Made by a program: the position numbers and the translations under genes
Part shown: one piece after another, positions 4,088 to 7,045 of the stretch
Position numbering within the stretch: the first letter of the stretch is position 1
How the letters are laid out: the number at the start of each line of letters is the position of its first letter
Notes under the pieces: generated by a model
What the model saw: the letters and a program-made list of their open reading frames with translations, nothing else
The model's database searches: none
What the model was told of the DNA's origin: nothing
Assembly: GCA_017381395.1 (NCBI GenBank)
Contig: JAFOCH010000146.1
Coordinates: 1-7,045 of the forward strand
DNA from: Clostridia bacterium
Lineage (GTDB): Bacteria; Bacillota; Clostridia; Oscillospirales; Acutalibacteraceae
Reading direction: 5' to 3'
DNA length: 7,045 nucleotides

Positions 4088-6551
4088 CGGCAAGTAGTTC
4101 GTCGGCACCCGTTGCCTGCATTTCCATCCACTGTGCCTTTGTGATGAGAATTTCACGTCCCTTTGATGCGCCACCATACGCACCGACAACGCCCTTTTCC
4201 TCGAGCTGGTCAACGATTCGTGCCGCACGGGCATAACCGAGCTTTAACTTTCGCTGTAACAGAGAGGTTGATGCTTGTCCTGCCTCGATAACCACCTCGA
4301 CAGCGGCCGAAAGCAGCTCGTCATATTCGCCGTCAGACGCTTCGGCAGAGGCGGAAGCTCCACCTTTTTTGCCCTTTTCCTGCGCGGCCTGACGCTCAAT
4401 TTCCTGCTGAATATTCTCGTCATAATCATTTTTCTGACCATTTTTGAGGAAGCTTGCGACCGCCTCAATTTCCGCGTCGGAAATCCAACAACCCTGAATA
4501 CGTATCGGCTTTGCAACGCCGACAGGGTAATAAAGCATATCTCCTCGACCAACCAGACGCTCGGCTCCTGCCATATCAATAATGGTACGCGAGTCAACCT
4601 GATTGGATACGGTGAGGGCGATTCGTGACGGGATATTCGCCTTAATAAGTCCGGTAATAACGTCAACCGACGGACGCTGGGTTGCGATAACGAGGTGCAT
4701 TCCTGCGGCTCGTGCCTTTTGCGCCAGGCGGCAGATGGAATCCTCGACTTCGTTGGGCGCAGTCATCATAAGGTCGGCAAGCTCGTCGATGAAAATGACT
4801 ATCTGCGGAAGGGGTTTGAGTGTGTCACTCTTTTTCGCAAGTTCGTTATACGCTTCGAGATTACGAACACCGTTGTCGCTCAGAATCTTATATCTATGGG
4901 TCATTTCGGTAACCGCCCACGAAAGCGCTCCCGAAGCCATTCTAGGATCGGAAACTACCGGTACAAGCAGGTGGGGTATTCCGTTATATACCATCATTTC
5001 AACCGCCTTCGGGTCGATCATAAGCATTCTGACCTCGTCGGGGGTTGCCTTGTAAAGCATACTCATAATAATCGAGTTAAGACAAACCGATTTACCCGAG
5101 CCGGTAGTACCTGCGATAAGCACGTGGGGCATCTTTGCAATGTCCATAAAGCAGTTTGCGCCCGAAATATCCTTACCGAGTATACCTGTAACCTTACTCT
5201 GAGCCGAAACGAATTCCGCCGACTCAATAAGTTCACGTGCGGCAACAGATGTGCGGATTTTATTCGGGATTTCGATTCCTACGGCCGCTTTATTGGGTAT
5301 CGGCGCTTCGATTCGTACTCCTGCGGCGGCAAGATTGAGGGCAATGTCGTCGGCCAAATTAGTGATTCGGCTAATCTTTACCCCCGCTGCCGGCTGGAGC
5401 TCGTAACGGGTAACCGAAGGGCCTCGGCTAATATTAATAATTCGGGTTTCAACACCAAAAGAACGCAGAGTATCAACCAATTTTTCCGCGTTTGCGGTGA
5501 GTTCACTGCGAATGTCACCCGAGGTATCGTTTGACGGACGTTTGAGAAGGTCGATTGGCGGATATTTATATTCCGGCTGCTGCTCGATTTCCTCCTCAAG
5601 CTCATCGTCATCGCCTGTAATTTTAATGCCGCTGCTCTGTCTTTTCGGCTTTTTGTCGGCATAGATAACCTCCACCGACTCGTCAAGCTTTTTGAGCAGA
5701 TCCTCATCAATTACACCTGCATTTTCGTCCTCTAGTTCGTCCTGGACGGGTGCATTTTCAATAGGATCGGGCATATCGTCAAGCACGTCGTGACGTCGGA
5801 AGGAATCGACTACACGGCGGCCTTTTTTTCTCATTTCCTCGGGGTCGTTGGGTTTCAGCTCGTCGGCCTCGCGAATCGGCTCTCCCGAAAGAGGGATGTC
5901 ATAAGCAAAGCGGGTATCAACCTCAACCTCAGCCGCCTTTTCTGCTCTGCGACGCTTATGCTCATAATACTTGTCCACCGCAACCTCGCGCAGCTTTTCG
6001 GCGGGTTTGCCCGCCTTGTCTACAAATTTGTAAAGGGCAGTTTTGGTAATTATCATCACAACGACAAAAATTGCGAGTGCGAAAATAATTCTGGCGCCAA
6101 TTTTACCCGCAATAGCGGTAAAGGGATGGCCAAAAAGTGCGCCGATAAAACCAGCGCGGAAAAAGCCATTTGTCGTATATGCCGCCTTTATATGCTCGAT
6201 AAAGCCAAGCTCGGCCTGAACACCGAACACGTCAATCGCCGCCGAAACAAACAATACGGTGGCCGCACCTATAATAATCTGATTTCTTCTCTTTTTCTCG
6301 TCGATATCGCGTGACATTTGCACCGCCGCATATCCCAAAAATATCGGCCAAACAACAGCGCAAAGCCCGAAAAATGACTGAATAAAGTTATGTAAAAAGT
6401 TCCACACCGCGACATCCTTTTGCGGAATGAGAGCAAGTGCTTCTAAGAAAACAGCTACCGCAAAAAGTATTATCGGAGTAATAATTGAATTAGATTTTAC
6501 GGATTTTGACCTTGACCTTGATTTAGGGGGAGTAGGTTTCTTTTCCGCCAT
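4077..6551 (-). CDS. ftsK: DNA translocase FtsK/SpoIIIE
   Basis: The product is 824 residues, a normal size for the Gram-positive family. The N-terminus has a basic tail, then four or five membrane segments (near 23-43, 57-79, 92-111, 132-152, 154-175). An acidic, variable linker spans about 200-330. The translocase domain begins near 345. Walker A is GTTGSGKS at 481-488; Walker B is 'IVIFIDELADLMM' at 584-596 with D589-E590; 'ATQRPSVDVITG' is at 623-634. The C-terminal gamma winged-helix domain (about 741-808, with 'LLQRKLKLGYARAARIVD') reads polar DNA sequences to set the direction of pumping. In the family, hexamers at the division septum or sporulation septum move chromosome DNA into the correct compartment; FtsK and SpoIIIE cannot be told apart from this sequence alone. 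AGGAGGT (complement of 6561-6567) lies 9 nt upstream of the ATG. uppP lies upstream, and the MBL lipoprotein gene overlaps its end. Confidence 0.97.
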   Translation of the reverse strand: MAEKKPTPPKSRSRSKSVKSNSIITPIILFAVAVFLEALALIPQKDVAVWNFLHNFIQSFFGLCAVVWPIFLGYAAVQMSRDIDEKKRRNQIIIGAATVLFVSAAIDVFGVQAELGFIEHIKAAYTTNGFFRAGFIGALFGHPFTAIAGKIGARIIFALAIFVVVMIITKTALYKFVDKAGKPAEKLREVAVDKYYEHKRRRAEKAAEVEVDTRFAYDIPLSGEPIREADELKPNDPEEMRKKGRRVVDSFRRHDVLDDMPDPIENAPVQDELEDENAGVIDEDLLKKLDESVEVIYADKKPKRQSSGIKITGDDDELEEEIEQQPEYKYPPIDLLKRPSNDTSGDIRSELTANAEKLVDTLRSFGVETRIINISRGPSVTRYELQPAAGVKISRITNLADDIALNLAAAGVRIEAPIPNKAAVGIEIPNKIRTSVAARELIESAEFVSAQSKVTGILGKDISGANCFMDIAKMPHVLIAGTTGSGKSVCLNSIIMSMLYKATPDEVRMLMIDPKAVEMMVYNGIPHLLVPVVSDPRMASGALSWAVTEMTHRYKILSDNGVRNLEAYNELAKKSDTLKPLPQIVIFIDELADLMMTAPNEVEDSICRLAQKARAAGMHLVIATQRPSVDVITGLIKANIPSRIALTVSNQVDSRTIIDMAGAERLVGRGDMLYYPVGVAKPIRIQGCWISDAEIEAVASFLKNGQKNDYDENIQQEIERQAAQEKGKKGGASASAEASDGEYDELLSAAVEVVIEAGQASTSLLQRKLKLGYARAARIVDQLEEKGVVGAYGGASKGREILITKAQWMEMQATGADELLADED

Positions 6552-6587
6552 TTATCTTCAACCTCCTGGTTATTTAACCGAAAATAT

Positions 6588-6615
6588 TTTATATATCTCT
6601 ATAATTTTTACACAA
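6588..6615 (-). promoter_or_regulatory. Possible promoter of ftsK overlapping the end of uppP
   Basis: On the minus strand, TTGTGT (complement of 6610-6615) and TATAAA (complement of 6588-6593) are 16 bp apart. The -10 matches consensus at 5 of 6 positions but the -35 at only 3 of 6. It would overlap the uppP stop codon and let ftsK be expressed separately from uppP. No terminator hairpin is visible in the 56-bp gap. Confidence 0.3.
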
Positions 6616-7045
6616 GCTCTTTTATCGTAAAATAAAGGATTACGATAAGTCCGAGGGCTATTCTGTACCAGCCGAAAACCTTAAAATCGTGGCGTCTGAT
6701 GTATCCTAAAAGGAACTTTATCACCAACACCGAAACGAGATAGGAAACAAGCATTCCTACAAGCAATACTGCAAGCTCGATGGGTGTGAAATTAAAGCTG
6801 AATTTAAGCATTTTGAGCAAGCTTGCGCCAAACATAACGGGGATCGCGAGGTAGAAGGTGAATTCTGCCGCCGTTTTTCGCGAAATGCCGAGAAGCAGGG
6901 CGCCGATAATGGTTGCCCCCGAACGCGAGGTGCCGGGGAATGCCGCCGCTAAAAGCTGCCACACGCCGATTATTACCGCCTGCTTGTATGTGATTTCGGC
7001 TATTGAATTGACCGAAAATGTCGCGTTTTTATTCCTGTTTTCGAC
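6608..7045 (-). CDS. uppP: Undecaprenyl-diphosphatase UppP/BacA (3' part)
   Basis: The frame is open to the right edge of the window, so the N-terminus is missing; 145 residues are present out of about 270-285 usual for the family. The fragment contains 'ITYKQA' followed by the hallmark PGTSRSGAT (fragment residues 37-45). Its Ser-Arg pair matches the active-site S173/R174 region of the E. coli enzyme. Several membrane segments follow, then the typical 'FGWYRIALG' before the last helix. The enzyme removes a phosphate from undecaprenyl diphosphate in the membrane, recycling the lipid carrier for peptidoglycan and other wall polymers, and it can confer bacitracin tolerance. The Glu/His catalytic motif near the N-terminus lies outside the window. 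A GTG at 6964 could be mistaken for a start, but the conserved reading frame extends well upstream of it. The gene lies 56 bp upstream of ftsK on the same strand. Confidence 0.96.
   Translation of the reverse strand, partial: VENRNKNATFSVNSIAEITYKQAVIIGVWQLLAAAFPGTSRSGATIIGALLLGISRKTAAEFTFYLAIPVMFGASLLKMLKFSFNFTPIELAVLLVGMLVSYLVSVLVIKFLLGYIRRHDFKVFGWYRIALGLIVILYFTIKELV

Noticed and set aside
4088..4234. Upstream extension of the MBL gene inside ftsK
   Set aside because: It would add 49 basic, low-complexity residues before the signal sequence and lipobox, and overlaps the conserved ftsK gamma domain in another frame.
4695..5534. Long open frame (279 codons) on the plus strand opposite ftsK, with others at 4275-4628, 4603-5055 and 5790-6314
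   Set aside because: They lie wholly antisense to the clearly conserved ftsK, have no recognisable domains and are rich in residues that mirror the ftsK codons. They are shadows of the real frame.

Overview
The window looks like an ordinary chromosomal segment of a member of the Bacillota, most likely class Clostridia and plausibly Oscillospiraceae or relatives. This rests on an FtsK/SpoIIIE-type translocase, a DUF4830-type membrane-anchored protein, a short three-repeat S1 protein with the conserved wording I associate with that group, GGAGG-type ribosome binding sites, and a UgpC/MsmX-type sugar ABC ATPase. No lineage marker such as 16S rRNA is present, so this is an inference. I see no insertion sequence, phage gene, CRISPR array, tRNA or rRNA.

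Left part (1-934): the N-terminal 34 codons of a UgpC/MalK-type ABC ATPase leave the window on the minus strand. Its 245-bp upstream region carries promoter-like elements and a nested direct/inverted repeat. Next comes a minus-strand gene for a 149-residue single-pass membrane protein that resembles DUF4830. A 137-bp divergent intergenic region follows, with a plausible rightward promoter and a possible helix that covers the next gene's Shine-Dalgarno sequence.

Middle plus-strand pair (935-2274): a 114-residue uncharacterised protein whose predicted layout is a split ferredoxin-like fold, then a 304-residue protein with three S1 RNA-binding repeats. They have no convincing terminator between them and may be co-transcribed. 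They end at a strong bidirectional terminator (2285-2335) shared with the convergent cluster.

Right minus-strand cluster (7045 down to 2327): uppP (3' part only), ftsK/spoIIIE, a secreted lipoprotein of the ComEC-type metallo-beta-lactamase fold, and an EamA-type drug/metabolite transporter. Spacing is tight: 56 bp, then an 11-bp overlap, then 12 bp, as in an operon. UppP recycles the lipid carrier of the cell wall, and FtsK/SpoIIIE pumps DNA through the closing septum. The roles of the MBL lipoprotein and the EamA transporter are unknown.

I did not find a clearly new multi-gene system. The points most worth a second look are the stand-alone ComEC-like lipoprotein translationally coupled to ftsK, the orphan 114-residue protein with a possible RNA switch over its start, and the repeat architecture upstream of the ABC ATPase.
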